The notes beneath the pieces are model-generated. The model saw only the letters and a program-made list of their open reading frames with translations, was not told the origin of the DNA and did not search any database. A program made the position numbers and the translations under genes. From positions 2,596,001 to 2,660,000 of the forward strand of contig NZ_CP020612.1 in the NCBI RefSeq assembly GCF_002105555.1: a DNA stretch of 64,000 nt, read 5' to 3'. Below, piece after piece: positions 23,485-33,409 of the stretch. This DNA comes from Paracoccus contaminans. Its GTDB lineage: Bacteria; Pseudomonadota; Alphaproteobacteria; Rhodobacterales; Rhodobacteraceae. Each line of letters begins with the position of its first letter. Positions within the stretch are counted from its first letter, which is position 1.

Positions 23485-25908
23485 ATGGCTCAGAAGAAGG
23501 TCTCCGTCCGCCTCGTCGCCGAGGGCGGAAGGCAGGTGAAGGCCGAGTTCCAGGGCGTGGGCGATGCCGGCGAGGCGAGCTTCAGGCGCATCGAGCGGCA
23601 GGCCGACGTCACCGGCGCGGTGCTGCGCCGCCTGGCAGGGATCGTCGCCGGGGCACTGTCGGTTCGGCAGATCGTGGCCTATGCCGACAGCTGGACCGAT
23701 CTGCGCTCGCGTGTCGATCTCGCCACCGGCTCGCAGGAGCGCGGGGCGGCGGTGATGGAGCGCCTCGCCGCCATGGCGCGGCGGACCTATTCCGGGATCG
23801 AGCAGACGACCGAGTCCTGGCTGGCCAACGCCACCGCACTGCGCGAACTCGGCCTTTCCACCCGCGAGAGCCTCGATTTCACCGAGGCGCTGAACAACGC
23901 CATGGTGGTCTCGGGCGCCAAGGGCGAGCGTGCCGTCTCGGTGCAGACCGCGCTGGCCCGCGCCATGGCTTTGGGGCAGCTTTCGGGCGACAACCTCAAC
24001 ACCGTGATCGCGCAGGGTGGCCGCGTCGCGCAGCTGCTCGCGGCGGACCTCGGCACCACCGTCACCGGGTTGCGCCAGGCGGGCGCCGAGGGCCGCATCA
24101 CCGGCGCGGTGATCCAGACCGCCCTGATCGGCAATCTCGAGCGGCTGCGCGAGGAAGCCGATGGTATGCCCGCCACCATCGGCGACGCCTTCACCCTGAT
24201 CGGCAACGCCGCGATGCTGCTGGTCGGGACGTGGGATCAGGTGTTCGGGGCCTCGTCGCTGGTCGCCACGGCGCTGATCGCGGTCGCCGACAACATGGAA
24301 CGCCTCGCCGCCATCGGCATCGCCTTCGCCGGCTTCATGGCCGGGCGCTGGGTCGCGGCTTTCCTCGCTGCCCGTGTAGCCACGCTGACGCTTTCCGGCG
24401 CATTGACCGTGCTGCGCGGCGCCATCGTGCGCACCGGCATCGGCGCCCTGATCGTGCTCGCGGGCGAACTGATCTACCAGCTGATGACTGTCGTGCAGAA
24501 GGTCGGCGGGCTGGGCGAGGCCTTCCGCCTCGTCGCCGATCTGGCGGCGGAGGCATGGAACCGCATGGGGCTGCGACTCGACGCGGTGATGGCTAGCATC
24601 AGCGCCGCCTGGGAGGGGCTGAAGGCGACGATCTTCACCCTGCTCGACGACACCTTGACCGGGGTGGTCAGTTTCGGTGACCGCACCATCGCGGTGTTTC
24701 AGGGCGCCTATGACGGCGCGGTGGCGATCTGGGGGAGCCTGCCCGGCGCCATCGGCGACTTCGCCTTCCAGGCCGCGAACGGGTTGATCTCCGGGGTCGA
24801 GGCGATGCTGAACGGCGTCGTCACCCGGATCAACAGTTTCATCGGCGGGCTCAATGCCGCGTTGGAGCTGCTGCCCGACTGGGCGGTCGGCGACGGCGGG
24901 GTGCGGATCGGCACGCTCGACCCGGTGGCGCTGGGGCGGGTCGCGAATCCCTTCGAGGGGGCTGCGACGGCGGCCGGCACCGCTGCGGCCGATGCCTTCA
25001 ACGCCGCCATGGGCAAGACCTATGTCACCGCTCCCGACACCGGCCTGGGGGCCATGGCCGAGGCCGCGCGCGGACGTGCCGAGGGCTACCGCGAAGCGGC
25101 CGGCATGCTGGCCGATGCCGCGTCGCGGCCGATGGCCAGCTGGCAGGCGCTGAAGGATGCGGTGACCGGCGTTGACGATGATGCCGGGGGTGCGCTCGAT
25201 GATGCGGCGGGCGGCGCCCTCGAGTTGGGCCATGCGTTGGACGGCGCCACCGGTGCCGCGGGTCGCGCCGGCGCCGCCGGGCGCCAGGCCGGGGCGGAAG
25301 CGGCTGCGGGGGCGGAAACGGCCGTCACCGGCTGGGCCGCCGTCAGCGCCACGCTTGCCGATTACGCCGCCAAGGCGCGCGACATCGGCGGCGATATCGG
25401 CACTGCGCTGGTCGGAGCATTTCAGGGCGCCGAGAACGCCATCGGCGAGTTCGTGAAGACCGGCAAGCTGAGCTTCCGCGACCTTGTCACCTCGCTGATC
25501 GCCGATCTGGCGAAGCTCGCGGCGCGGCGCTTCATCCTCGGACCGATCGCCAATGCGCTCTCCGGCGCGCTCGGCGGCGCTGAGGGCATTTTTGCCGACG
25601 TCCTGCATGCCGGCGGGGTGGTCGGCGCACCGGGCCCCGGCCGCATGGTCCCGACGCTGGCCTTCGCCGGGGCGCCGCGCATGCACAATGGCGGTTGGGC
25701 AGGCCTCAGGCCCGACGAGGTTCCGGCAATCCTGCAGCGCGGCGAGCGCGTGCTCTCCCGTCGTGAGGCCGCCGGTTACGGCGGCGCAAGCGCGCCTACG
25801 GTCAATGTCACGATCAACGCGCGGGATGCCGAGAGCTTCCGCCAATCCCGCACACAGATCGCGGCCGATATCGCCCGCGCAGTTTCGCTCGGGCGAAGGG
25901 GCATGTGA
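23485..25908 (+). CDS. Tail tape measure protein, lambda-like
   Basis: An 807-residue protein. The N-terminal part has SVRLVAEGGRQVKAEFQGVG and the Ala-rich helices with YADSWTDLRSRVDLATGS typical of tape measure proteins. Hydrophobic segments lie near residues 230-340, and a lambda-type C-terminal domain (FRDLVTSLIADLAKLAARRF, NGGWAGLRPDEVPAILQRGE) ends the protein. It fixes tail length and takes part in DNA ejection. It follows the gpG/gpGT pair, as expected. Confidence 0.93.
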   Translation: MAQKKVSVRLVAEGGRQVKAEFQGVGDAGEASFRRIERQADVTGAVLRRLAGIVAGALSVRQIVAYADSWTDLRSRVDLATGSQERGAAVMERLAAMARRTYSGIEQTTESWLANATALRELGLSTRESLDFTEALNNAMVVSGAKGERAVSVQTALARAMALGQLSGDNLNTVIAQGGRVAQLLAADLGTTVTGLRQAGAEGRITGAVIQTALIGNLERLREEADGMPATIGDAFTLIGNAAMLLVGTWDQVFGASSLVATALIAVADNMERLAAIGIAFAGFMAGRWVAAFLAARVATLTLSGALTVLRGAIVRTGIGALIVLAGELIYQLMTVVQKVGGLGEAFRLVADLAAEAWNRMGLRLDAVMASISAAWEGLKATIFTLLDDTLTGVVSFGDRTIAVFQGAYDGAVAIWGSLPGAIGDFAFQAANGLISGVEAMLNGVVTRINSFIGGLNAALELLPDWAVGDGGVRIGTLDPVALGRVANPFEGAATAAGTAAADAFNAAMGKTYVTAPDTGLGAMAEAARGRAEGYREAAGMLADAASRPMASWQALKDAVTGVDDDAGGALDDAAGGALELGHALDGATGAAGRAGAAGRQAGAEAAAGAETAVTGWAAVSATLADYAAKARDIGGDIGTALVGAFQGAENAIGEFVKTGKLSFRDLVTSLIADLAKLAARRFILGPIANALSGALGGAEGIFADVLHAGGVVGAPGPGRMVPTLAFAGAPRMHNGGWAGLRPDEVPAILQRGERVLSRREAAGYGGASAPTVNVTINARDAESFRQSRTQIAADIARAVSLGRRGM

Positions 25909-25957
25909 GCCCGACGCCGCAGACAGGACTGCGCGGCACGTATCTCGGAGAGGATTG

Positions 25958-26584
25958 ATGGCGTTTCACGAGGTCCGGTTTCCGGATGACATCAGCCGCG
26001 GTGCGCGCGGCGGACCGGAGCGGCGCACCCAAATCGTCGAGCTGGCCTCGGGCGACGAGGAGCGCAACGCCAGCTGGGCGAACTCCCGCCGACGCTACGA
26101 TGTCGCCTACGGCATCCGCCGTGCTGACGATCTGGCGGCGGTCGTCGCCTTCTTCGAAGCCCGCAACGGGCGGCTTCATGGCTTCCGCTTCAAGGACTGG
26201 GCAGATCACAAATCCTGCCTGCCGTCCGCCACGCCGGGGCCGACGGACCAGGCGATCGGCACCGGCGACGGCATCACCACTGCGTTCCAGCTGGTGAAGC
26301 GCTACGCCTCAGGCAGTCAGACATGGGTGCGTGCGATCACCAAGCCGGTCGCCGGCACGGTCCGGATCGCCCTCGATGGCGCAGAGCAGCTCGGCGGCTG
26401 GTCCGTCGACACGACCACCGGCGTGGTGACCTTCGCCACTGCGCCAGCCGAGGGCGTCGCCATCACCGCGGGCTTCGCCTTCGACGTGCCGGTCCGCTTC
26501 GACACCGATGCGCTTGATGTAACGCTCGACCTCGAGCGGCTCGGCTCGATCACCTCCATTCCGCTGCTGGAACTGCGCCGATGA
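25958..26584 (+). CDS. Distal tail protein, DUF2460/TIGR02217 (GTA gp12-like)
   Basis: A 208-residue protein; the ATG at 25958 follows GGAGAGG. FHEVRFPDDISRGARGGP at the N-terminus and NGRLHGFRFKDWADHKS are hallmarks of the DUF2460 family, the distal tail protein of gene transfer agents. The stop overlaps the DUF2163 gene by four bases, the start of a coupled four-gene series seen in GTA clusters. Confidence 0.92.
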   Translation: MAFHEVRFPDDISRGARGGPERRTQIVELASGDEERNASWANSRRRYDVAYGIRRADDLAAVVAFFEARNGRLHGFRFKDWADHKSCLPSATPGPTDQAIGTGDGITTAFQLVKRYASGSQTWVRAITKPVAGTVRIALDGAEQLGGWSVDTTTGVVTFATAPAEGVAITAGFAFDVPVRFDTDALDVTLDLERLGSITSIPLLELRR

Positions 26585-27465
26585 AGACCCTCGACCCCTC
26601 ACTGCAGGCCCATCTCGACGACGGCACGACGACGCTCGCCTGGTGCTGGCGCATCAGCCGCGCCGACGCCGTCACCTTCGGCTTCACCGACCACGACCGG
26701 ACGCTCGCCTTCGATGGGACCGGTTTCGAGCCCGAGAGCGGATTGACGGCCTCCGAGGTCCGCTCGGGCTCGGACCTGTCGGTCGATGCGCAGGACGCCG
26801 AGGGCGTGCTGACCTCCGACCGGATCACCGAGACCGACATCCTCGACGGCCGCTGGGACAACGCCGAGGTCGAGGTCTGGCGGGCGAACTGGGCCGACAC
26901 CAGCCAGCGCGTGCTGATGCGCCGCGGGGCCATCGGCCAGATCCGGCGCGGCCGGCTGGCCTTCGTCGCGGAGGTCCGATCGCTCGCCCATGTGCTGGGC
27001 CAGACGGTCGGGCGGACCTTCCAGGCGAGCTGCGACGCCGCGCTCGGAGATGCGCGCTGCGAGGTCGATCTGGAGGATCCCGCCTTCAAGGGCACTGGTA
27101 GCGTCATCGATCTCCTGCGCGACCGGGCCTTCACCGCCTCGGGCCTCGGTGGGTTCACCTCCGGCTGGTTCACCTTCGGCACGCTGGAATGGACGAGCGG
27201 CGCGAATGCGGGCCGGCGCACCGAGGTGCTGGGCCATGACGTCACGGACGGCGTGGCGATCCTGACCCTGCTCGAGGCGCCGGTGCGCGCGATCGCCGAA
27301 GGCGACAATTTCATCATCCGGGCAGGCTGCGACAAACGGATGGAGACCTGTGGCGCGAAGTTCGCCAACACCGCCAACTTCCGGGGCTTCCCGCATATCC
27401 CCGGCCAGGACGCGGTCCTGCGCTACGCCACGAAAGATGGTGGGCATGAGGGTGGCGTGCTGTGA
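26581..27465 (+). CDS. Tail hub protein, DUF2163 (GTA gp13-like)
   Basis: A 294-residue protein with the DUF2163 signatures: CWRISRADAVTFGFTDHDR near the N-terminus, RRGAIGQIRRGRLAFVAEVR in the middle and a C-terminal C-D-K-R-x-E-T-C segment (CDKRMETCGAKF) with paired cysteines. In gene transfer agents this family forms the baseplate hub. It overlaps both neighbours by four bases. Confidence 0.92.
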   Translation: MKTLDPSLQAHLDDGTTTLAWCWRISRADAVTFGFTDHDRTLAFDGTGFEPESGLTASEVRSGSDLSVDAQDAEGVLTSDRITETDILDGRWDNAEVEVWRANWADTSQRVLMRRGAIGQIRRGRLAFVAEVRSLAHVLGQTVGRTFQASCDAALGDARCEVDLEDPAFKGTGSVIDLLRDRAFTASGLGGFTSGWFTFGTLEWTSGANAGRRTEVLGHDVTDGVAILTLLEAPVRAIAEGDNFIIRAGCDKRMETCGAKFANTANFRGFPHIPGQDAVLRYATKDGGHEGGVL

Positions 27466-27896
27466 AGCCCGCCGATCCCGATAGGGTGATCGGGGCAGCG
27501 AGCTCCTGGCTCGGCACGCCCTACCACGACCAGGCCAGCCTTCGGGGCGTCGGCTGCGATTGCCTCGGGCTGGCCCGGGGCGTCTGGCGCGAGGTCGTCG
27601 GCCCGGAGCCGTTCCCGATCCCGCCCTACAGCCGCGACTGGGGCGAGACCGGCCCGCGCGAGGTGCTGGCCGAGGGCGCGCGGCGCATGATGATCGAGGT
27701 GGACCCGGCGGAGGCCGGTCCCGGAACGCTGGTCCTCTTCCGCATGAAGCCGCGTGCCATCGCGAAGCATGTCGGGATCCTCACCGGGCCCGACACCTTC
27801 CTTCACGCCTATGAACGGCTCGGCGTGATCGAGGAGCCGCTCACCCCGTCATGGCGGCGGCGCATCGCCTTCGCCTTCCTGTTCCCGCAACGCTGA
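27462..27896 (+). CDS. NlpC/P60 tail-tip peptidase (GTA gp14-like)
   Basis: A 144-residue NlpC/P60 protein. GVGCDCLGLARGVW holds the nucleophilic cysteine and AKHVGILTGPDTFLHAY the histidine. The length is short, covering only the catalytic domain. In GTA and related phage tails it cuts peptidoglycan during DNA entry. Coupled to the DUF2163 gene by an ATGA-type overlap. Confidence 0.92.
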   Translation: MKPADPDRVIGAASSWLGTPYHDQASLRGVGCDCLGLARGVWREVVGPEPFPIPPYSRDWGETGPREVLAEGARRMMIEVDPAEAGPGTLVLFRMKPRAIAKHVGILTGPDTFLHAYERLGVIEEPLTPSWRRRIAFAFLFPQR

Positions 27897-27904
27897 GACC
27901 CGAC

Positions 27905-30900
27905 ATGGCCACCCTCGTTCTCGGTGCCGCTGGCGCCGCCATTGGCGGTTCGATCGGCGGCGCGATCCTCGGCGTGAGCGCCGCCACCATCGGCGGTTTC
28001 ATCGGCTCCACCATCGGCTCTGTCGTCGACAGCTGGATCATCTCCTCGCTCGCGCCCACCCAGCGCATCGAAGGCGCGCGGCTCGACAGCCTTCGGATCA
28101 CGTCCTCCACTGAAGGGGCAGTGATCCCGCGCGTCTACGGCCGCATGCGGATGGGCGGCAACATCATCTGGGCCACCGATTTCCGCGAGGAGACCAGGAC
28201 CACCACGCAGGGCGGTGGCAAGGGCGGCGGAGGCGGCAAGGTCAGGACGACCGAGTATCTCTACTATGCGAGCTTCGCAGTCGCGCTGTGCGAGGGCTCC
28301 GAAGCCGGTCCCGCAGGGGCCATTCTCTCCGGTGGAGAGAATGGAGGCGGAGGAGGCCCGGCAGGGCGGGGAATCGCCGGCATCGGGCGCATCTGGGCCG
28401 ACGGCAAGCCGATGGATCTCTCCGGCGTCACCTGGCGCTGGTATCCGGGCGACGAGAGCCAGACCGCCGACCCGTTCGTCGCGGCGAAGATGGGCGCGGC
28501 GAACACGCCCGCCTATCGCGGCACCGCCTATGTCGTTTTCGAGGAGCTGGCGCTCTCGACCTATGGCAACCGTCTGCCGCAGCTCTCATTCGAGGTGTTC
28601 CGCCCGCTCGCGGATCCCGACACGGCCGAGGGGCTGACCCGGGCCGTCACCATGATCCCGGCCTCGGGCGAGTTCACCTACGCAACGCAGGCGATCCGCA
28701 AGACCGATGGCGGCGCGACGGTGCCCGAGAACCTGAACGCGCTGGCAGACTCCACGGACATGGTGGAGGCGCTGGACAGGCTGCAGGCCATGGCGCCTGC
28801 GGTCGAGAGCGTCAGCCTCGTGGTGGCCTGGTTCGGCGACGATCTGCGCGCGGGATCCTGCAAGGTGCGGCCGGGCGTCGAGGTGTCGGCCAAGTCGACG
28901 ACGCCCGCTACATGGTCGGTGAATGGCGTGAGCCGGGCCAGCGCCTTCCTGGTCAGCCGCGACGATCAGGATCGCCCGGTCTATGGCGGCACGCCGTCTG
29001 ACTTCGCCGTGGTGCAGGCGATCCAGGAGATGAAGGCCCGCGGGCTGCGGGTCACCTTCTATCCCTTCATCCTGATGGACGTGCCGCCTGGCAACACCCT
29101 GCCGAACCCGTATTCTGACAACGCCGGCGAGACCGGTCAGCCCGCGTTCCCGTGGCGCGGGCGGATCACCTGTTCGCCTGCCGCAGGTTTCGCGGGGACC
29201 GTGGACAAGACCGCTACGGCCGCAAGCCAGGTCGCGGCGCTGTTCGGCACGGCGACGCCCACGAGCTTCAGCGTCTCGGGTCAGACGGTTTCCTGGACAG
29301 GCACGCCCGGCGACTGGGGCCTGCGGCGCATGGTGCTGCACTACGCTCATCTCTGCGAGGCGGCGGGCGGGGTGGACGCCTTCCTCATCGGCACCGAGAT
29401 GCCGGGGCTGACGACGATCCGCTCGGGCGCCAGCACCTATCCGGCGGTGCAGGCCTACCGGGACCTGCTCGCGGATGTGCGGTCGATCCTCGGGTCCGGC
29501 ACCAAGGTCGGCTATGCGGCGGACTGGTCGGAGTATTTCGGTCACCAGCCGGGTGACGGCTCGGGCGACGTGTTCTTTCATCTCGATCCGCTCTGGGCTG
29601 ATCCGGAGATCGACTTCGTCGGGATCGACAACTACATGCCGCTCTCCGACTGGCGGGACGGGTTCGAGCATCTCGATGCAGCCGAGGGCTGGCCCGCGAT
29701 CTACGACCGGGCCTACCTGCAGGGGAACATCGCGGGTGGCGAAGGCTTCGACTGGTTCTATGCCTCGGCGGCCGACCGCACAGCGCAGGTCCGCACGCCG
29801 ATCACCGATGGGGCGGCGGCCAAGCCGTGGGTCTTCCGCTACAAGGACCTGCGCGCCTGGTGGTCGAACGCGCATTACAACCGCCCGGGTGGGGTGGAAA
29901 GCGGGACGCCGACAGCATGGGCGCCCGAGTCCAAGCCCGTCTGGTTCACCGAGCTCGGCTGTCCCGCCATCGACCGGGGCACCAACCAGCCCAATGTCTT
30001 CTTCGATCCGAAGTCGTCCGAGAGCTTCACGCCACATTTCTCGCGGGGTTGGCGCGACGACGCGATCCAGCGGGCTTATCTGGAGGCGACCTACCTCTGG
30101 TGGGGCGAGGCCGCGAACAACCCGGTCTCCCCGGTCTACGGGGGCCGCATGGTGCATGTGCCGGAATGCGCCGCCTGGACATGGGACGCGCGGCCCTATC
30201 CGTTCTTCCCGGCGCTGACCGACGTCTGGACGGACGGAGCGAACTGGCGGCTGGGGCACTGGCTGACAGGGCGGCTGGGCGCGGTGTCGCTGGCCGCACT
30301 CGTCCGCCACCTCTGCCTGCGCGCCGGGCTGCCCGAGTCCCGGATCGATGTCACCGGGCTCTGGGGCGCGGTCGAAGGCTACGCCATTACGGCTCTCGAA
30401 AGCCCGCGCGCCTCGATCACCACGCTGTCGCGCCACTTCGGCTTCGACGCGGTGGAGACCGAGGGCGTGATCCGCTTTATCATGCGCGGCCGGGCGTCCG
30501 TCGCCAGCCTCGCGCCCGACGACCTCGTAGCCGCCCGCGAGGGCGATGTGCTGGAACTCACCCGCGGCCAGGAAACGGAACTGCCGCAAGCGCTGAAGTG
30601 GCAGGTCGCCCGCGCCGACGAGGATTACGACGCGGCCCTCGTCGAGGCGCGCCGCATCACCGTGGACACGACGCGGATCGCCTCCGAGAGCTTTCCGATG
30701 GCGGTGCCGCCCGAGGAGGCCGAGCGGCGCTGCCGCCGCGCGCTGATGGAGGCGTGGGTGGGCCGCGAGACGGCGGCGTTCCGATTGCCGCCCTCGCGCC
30801 TCGCGCTCGATCCAGCCGATGCGATCCGGCTCGCGCATGACGGGCGGCCGGTCGATTTGCGGCTGGTCTCCATCGCCGACGCGGAGGCGCGTGGCATCGA

Positions 30901-31942
30901 GGCGGTTCGCCAGGACCGGGCGACCTACGATCTGCCGCCCGGCGATCCCCGCGCGGCGTCGCTGACGCGCGCCGTCGTGTTCGGCGCGCCGAAGGCGGTG
31001 CTGATGGACCTGCCGCAGCTGACCGAGGACCAGCCCGCGCATCGGCCGCTGGTCGCGGCGCACGCGGTTCCCTGGCCGGGCGAGATGGCGGTGTTCCGCA
31101 GTCCCTCGACGGATGGCTTCGAGCTCCTTACCAGTTTCGGCACGCGGGCCCGGATCGGGACGCTGGTCTCGGATCTCTATTCAGGCCCGACCTCGCGCTT
31201 CGATCGCGGTAATGCGCTGATCGTCGATCTGCTGACCGGGACGCTGGAAAGCGTCACGGACCTGACCCTGTTCGGCGGCGCCAACGCGCTCGCCATCGAG
31301 AGCGCGGCCGGCGTCTGGGAGATCGTGCAGGCGGGCGCGGCCGAGCTGCTCGCGCTCGGCCGGTATCGGCTGACCCAGCTCCTGCGCGGCCAGCGCGGCA
31401 CCGAAAGCGCCATGGGCAACCCGGCGCCTGCTGGCGCGCGGGTCGTGGTGCTCGACGACAGCCTCGCCACGCTACCAATCGCCGAGGCCGACCTCGGGAT
31501 CCCGTGGAACTGGCGCATCGGCCCGGCGAGCCGTTCGGTCAGCGACGAGACCTATGTCGCGCAGGCCTTCACGCCGGCAGGCGCCGGGCTGCGCCCGTTC
31601 TCCGTCGCCCATGTCGAGCAGCCATGGCGCAGGCCTCGCACGCCCGGCGATCTGACGATCCGCTGGAAACGCCGGTCCCGCGCGCTCGCAGCCGACAGTT
31701 GGGGCGGGCTCGAGGTGCCGCTGGCCGAGGAACTGGAAGCCTATGAGATCGAGATCCTCGACGGCACTGCCGTGAAGCGGGTGCTGAGCGTGAACACCAC
31801 GAGCGCGGTCTACACGGCCGCCCAGCAGACCGCGGACTGGGGCGCGCCGCTCGCCCCCGGCGACACGCTCGACATCCGCATCTTCCAGCTCTCCGCCCTC
31901 GTCGGGCGGGGCGCGCCAAAAACGGTCACGTTCACGTTCTGA
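27905..31942 (+). CDS. Baseplate megatron / host specificity protein (GTA gp15-like)
   Basis: A 1345-residue protein. It begins with a Gly/Ala-rich hydrophobic stretch (about residues 1-45), then IPRVYGRMRMGGNIIWATD. A TIM-barrel-like glycoside hydrolase domain spans about 360-740, with FVGIDNYMPLSDWRDG and VWFTELGCPAIDRGTNQP. The Phage-tail_3 type domain follows, and the C-terminal part is beta-rich. This is the architecture of the GTA megatron that spans the baseplate and contacts the cell. A Gly-rich insert near residue 100 is a flexible loop. It follows the NlpC gene by eight bases. Confidence 0.93.
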   Translation: MATLVLGAAGAAIGGSIGGAILGVSAATIGGFIGSTIGSVVDSWIISSLAPTQRIEGARLDSLRITSSTEGAVIPRVYGRMRMGGNIIWATDFREETRTTTQGGGKGGGGGKVRTTEYLYYASFAVALCEGSEAGPAGAILSGGENGGGGGPAGRGIAGIGRIWADGKPMDLSGVTWRWYPGDESQTADPFVAAKMGAANTPAYRGTAYVVFEELALSTYGNRLPQLSFEVFRPLADPDTAEGLTRAVTMIPASGEFTYATQAIRKTDGGATVPENLNALADSTDMVEALDRLQAMAPAVESVSLVVAWFGDDLRAGSCKVRPGVEVSAKSTTPATWSVNGVSRASAFLVSRDDQDRPVYGGTPSDFAVVQAIQEMKARGLRVTFYPFILMDVPPGNTLPNPYSDNAGETGQPAFPWRGRITCSPAAGFAGTVDKTATAASQVAALFGTATPTSFSVSGQTVSWTGTPGDWGLRRMVLHYAHLCEAAGGVDAFLIGTEMPGLTTIRSGASTYPAVQAYRDLLADVRSILGSGTKVGYAADWSEYFGHQPGDGSGDVFFHLDPLWADPEIDFVGIDNYMPLSDWRDGFEHLDAAEGWPAIYDRAYLQGNIAGGEGFDWFYASAADRTAQVRTPITDGAAAKPWVFRYKDLRAWWSNAHYNRPGGVESGTPTAWAPESKPVWFTELGCPAIDRGTNQPNVFFDPKSSESFTPHFSRGWRDDAIQRAYLEATYLWWGEAANNPVSPVYGGRMVHVPECAAWTWDARPYPFFPALTDVWTDGANWRLGHWLTGRLGAVSLAALVRHLCLRAGLPESRIDVTGLWGAVEGYAITALESPRASITTLSRHFGFDAVETEGVIRFIMRGRASVASLAPDDLVAAREGDVLELTRGQETELPQALKWQVARADEDYDAALVEARRITVDTTRIASESFPMAVPPEEAERRCRRALMEAWVGRETAAFRLPPSRLALDPADAIRLAHDGRPVDLRLVSIADAEARGIEAVRQDRATYDLPPGDPRAASLTRAVVFGAPKAVLMDLPQLTEDQPAHRPLVAAHAVPWPGEMAVFRSPSTDGFELLTSFGTRARIGTLVSDLYSGPTSRFDRGNALIVDLLTGTLESVTDLTLFGGANALAIESAAGVWEIVQAGAAELLALGRYRLTQLLRGQRGTESAMGNPAPAGARVVVLDDSLATLPIAEADLGIPWNWRIGPASRSVSDETYVAQAFTPAGAGLRPFSVAHVEQPWRRPRTPGDLTIRWKRRSRALAADSWGGLEVPLAEELEAYEIEILDGTAVKRVLSVNTTSAVYTAAQQTADWGAPLAPGDTLDIRIFQLSALVGRGAPKTVTFTF

Positions 31943-31952
31943 AGGCCATCCC

Positions 31953-33029
31953 ATGTCCGACACCACGACCCATCTCCTGCTGCCCTACGTCCTCGCCGCG
32001 CAGGCCCAGAAGCACGTCACCCACAACGAGGCGCTGCGGCTTCTCGACGGGCTCGTCCAGCTCTCGGTCCTCGACCGGGACCTGACCGCCCCGCCCGGCA
32101 GCCCGGCCGATGGCGACCGCTACATCGTCGGCTCGGGCGCGACGGGCGACTGGGCCGGCTGGGACCTGAACGTGGCGCTCTGGACGGACGGGGCGTGGCT
32201 GCGTCTGCCACCGAGGACCGGCTGGCGCGCGTGGGTCGAGGACGAGGGCCTGCTGCTGGTCTACGGCGGCGCGAGCTGGATCGGCACCACGCCCACGGCG
32301 CTGCAGAATATGGCGATGCTGGGCGTCGGCACGACAGCGGATGGGTCGAACCCATTCTCGGCCAAGCTCAACGCTGCGCTCTGGACCGCGAAGACCATCG
32401 CCGAGGGCGGCACAGGCGATCTCCTCTACACCATGAACAAGGAGGCCGCGGGCGACGATCTCGGCCTCACGCTGCAGACCGGCTTCGTGACCAAGGCGCT
32501 GGTCGGCCTCTTCGGTTCGGACCGCTTCCGGCTGGCAGTCTCCGCCGACGGCAGCACCTTCTTCGACGGGCTCAGTGTCGACAACGCCACCGGCATCGTC
32601 GACCAGCCCCGGCTGCCACGGTTCAAGGCCTGGACCAACTACGACAACTATGTCGGCGTCGGGACATGGACGAAGATCGGCCTCAACAACACCGACACCA
32701 ACGATCAGGGCGCGTTCGACGCCGCAAACAACCACTTCGTGGCACCCGCAGACGGCACCTACCTCTTCGGCGCGACGCTGCTCTACAAGATCAACGCCAG
32801 CGCCACGGCCCACATGCGCGGGCGGCTCGTGCTGAACGGGACGACCGAAATTCGCGGCTCCCTCGGCGAAATCTCCGCGACCCACGTCTCGCTCGCCACT
32901 GCCATCTGGCTGCAGACGATGGTCCCGCTGACTGCGGGCGATACCGTCGAGCTGCAGGGGTATTTCCGGGTCGCGGACGGCTACTTCGCGGCCGACCACA
33001 CGTCCTTCTGGGGCTGCAAGATCGGCTGA
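31953..33029 (+). CDS. Tail fibre/spike protein with DUF2793 domain
   Basis: A 358-residue protein. The N-terminal 110 residues (LLLPYVLAAQAQKHVTHNEA, DGDRYIVGSGATGDWAG) are DUF2793, found in rhodobacterial phage and GTA fibres. The C-terminal 130 residues (TYLFGATLLYKINASATA) look like a C1q/TNF-like beta domain that would bind the receptor. It follows the megatron by ten bases. Receptor is unknown. Confidence 0.85.
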   Translation: MSDTTTHLLLPYVLAAQAQKHVTHNEALRLLDGLVQLSVLDRDLTAPPGSPADGDRYIVGSGATGDWAGWDLNVALWTDGAWLRLPPRTGWRAWVEDEGLLLVYGGASWIGTTPTALQNMAMLGVGTTADGSNPFSAKLNAALWTAKTIAEGGTGDLLYTMNKEAAGDDLGLTLQTGFVTKALVGLFGSDRFRLAVSADGSTFFDGLSVDNATGIVDQPRLPRFKAWTNYDNYVGVGTWTKIGLNNTDTNDQGAFDAANNHFVAPADGTYLFGATLLYKINASATAHMRGRLVLNGTTEIRGSLGEISATHVSLATAIWLQTMVPLTAGDTVELQGYFRVADGYFAADHTSFWGCKIG

Positions 33030-33048
33030 GCGGCGAAAGGAGGAACCG

Positions 33049-33336
33049 ATGAACCCACCCCGATCCGAAGGCTACGTCCGCATGCCGGACGCCGAGTTCG
33101 AGGCGATCCTGACCCGGGCGGCTGAGGAAGGCGCGAAGCGTGCGCTTGCCGATGTCGGCCTCGACGGCGACGAGGCTGCGCTCGACATCCGCGATCTGCG
33201 CTCGCTGGTGGACTGTATCCGGCTGGTGCGCCGCACCGCGATGCAGACTGCAGTTCGCATGATCACCACCGGCGTCGTGCTGGCGCTGCTGGCGGGCATC
33301 GCCATCAAGCTCAAGATCTTCGGCAACGGCCCGTAG
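33049..33336 (+). CDS. Holin-like small membrane protein (DUF6127-like)
   Basis: A 95-residue protein. The first 65 residues are soluble and acidic (DAEFEAILTRAAEEGAKRAL); one membrane helix (MITTGVVLALLAGIAI) lies near the C-terminus. I recall similar proteins as DUF6127 in rhodobacterial phages, just before the endolysin. A holin or lysis-accessory role is inferred from position. A strong terminator-like hairpin lies 35 bases after its stop. Confidence 0.65.
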   Translation: MNPPRSEGYVRMPDAEFEAILTRAAEEGAKRALADVGLDGDEAALDIRDLRSLVDCIRLVRRTAMQTAVRMITTGVVLALLAGIAIKLKIFGNGP

Positions 33337-33371
33337 CCGTCGTCTCGTTCCGATCTGTCAGCCCATCATGA

Positions 33372-33394
33372 CCCGCCCTCGAGGCGGGTTTTTT
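33372..33394 (+). terminator. Rho-independent terminator before the endolysin gene
   Basis: CCCGCC (33372-33377) pairs with GGCGGG (33383-33388) and is followed by six T residues. It separates structural genes from the endolysin, which starts 16 bases later, so lysis genes must be reached by read-through or by control of this site. Confidence 0.85.
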
Positions 33395-33409
33395 CGTTTG
33401 GAGGACCCC

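Noticed and set aside
23113..25845. 910-codon open frame on the minus strand
   Set aside because: It is antisense to the tape measure gene, Arg/Gly/His/Asp-rich without motifs, as expected from the codon bias of a GC-rich gene read backwards.
28586..31063. 825-codon minus-strand frame
   Set aside because: Shadow of the megatron gene; composition is that of reversed GC-rich codons and no family is visible.
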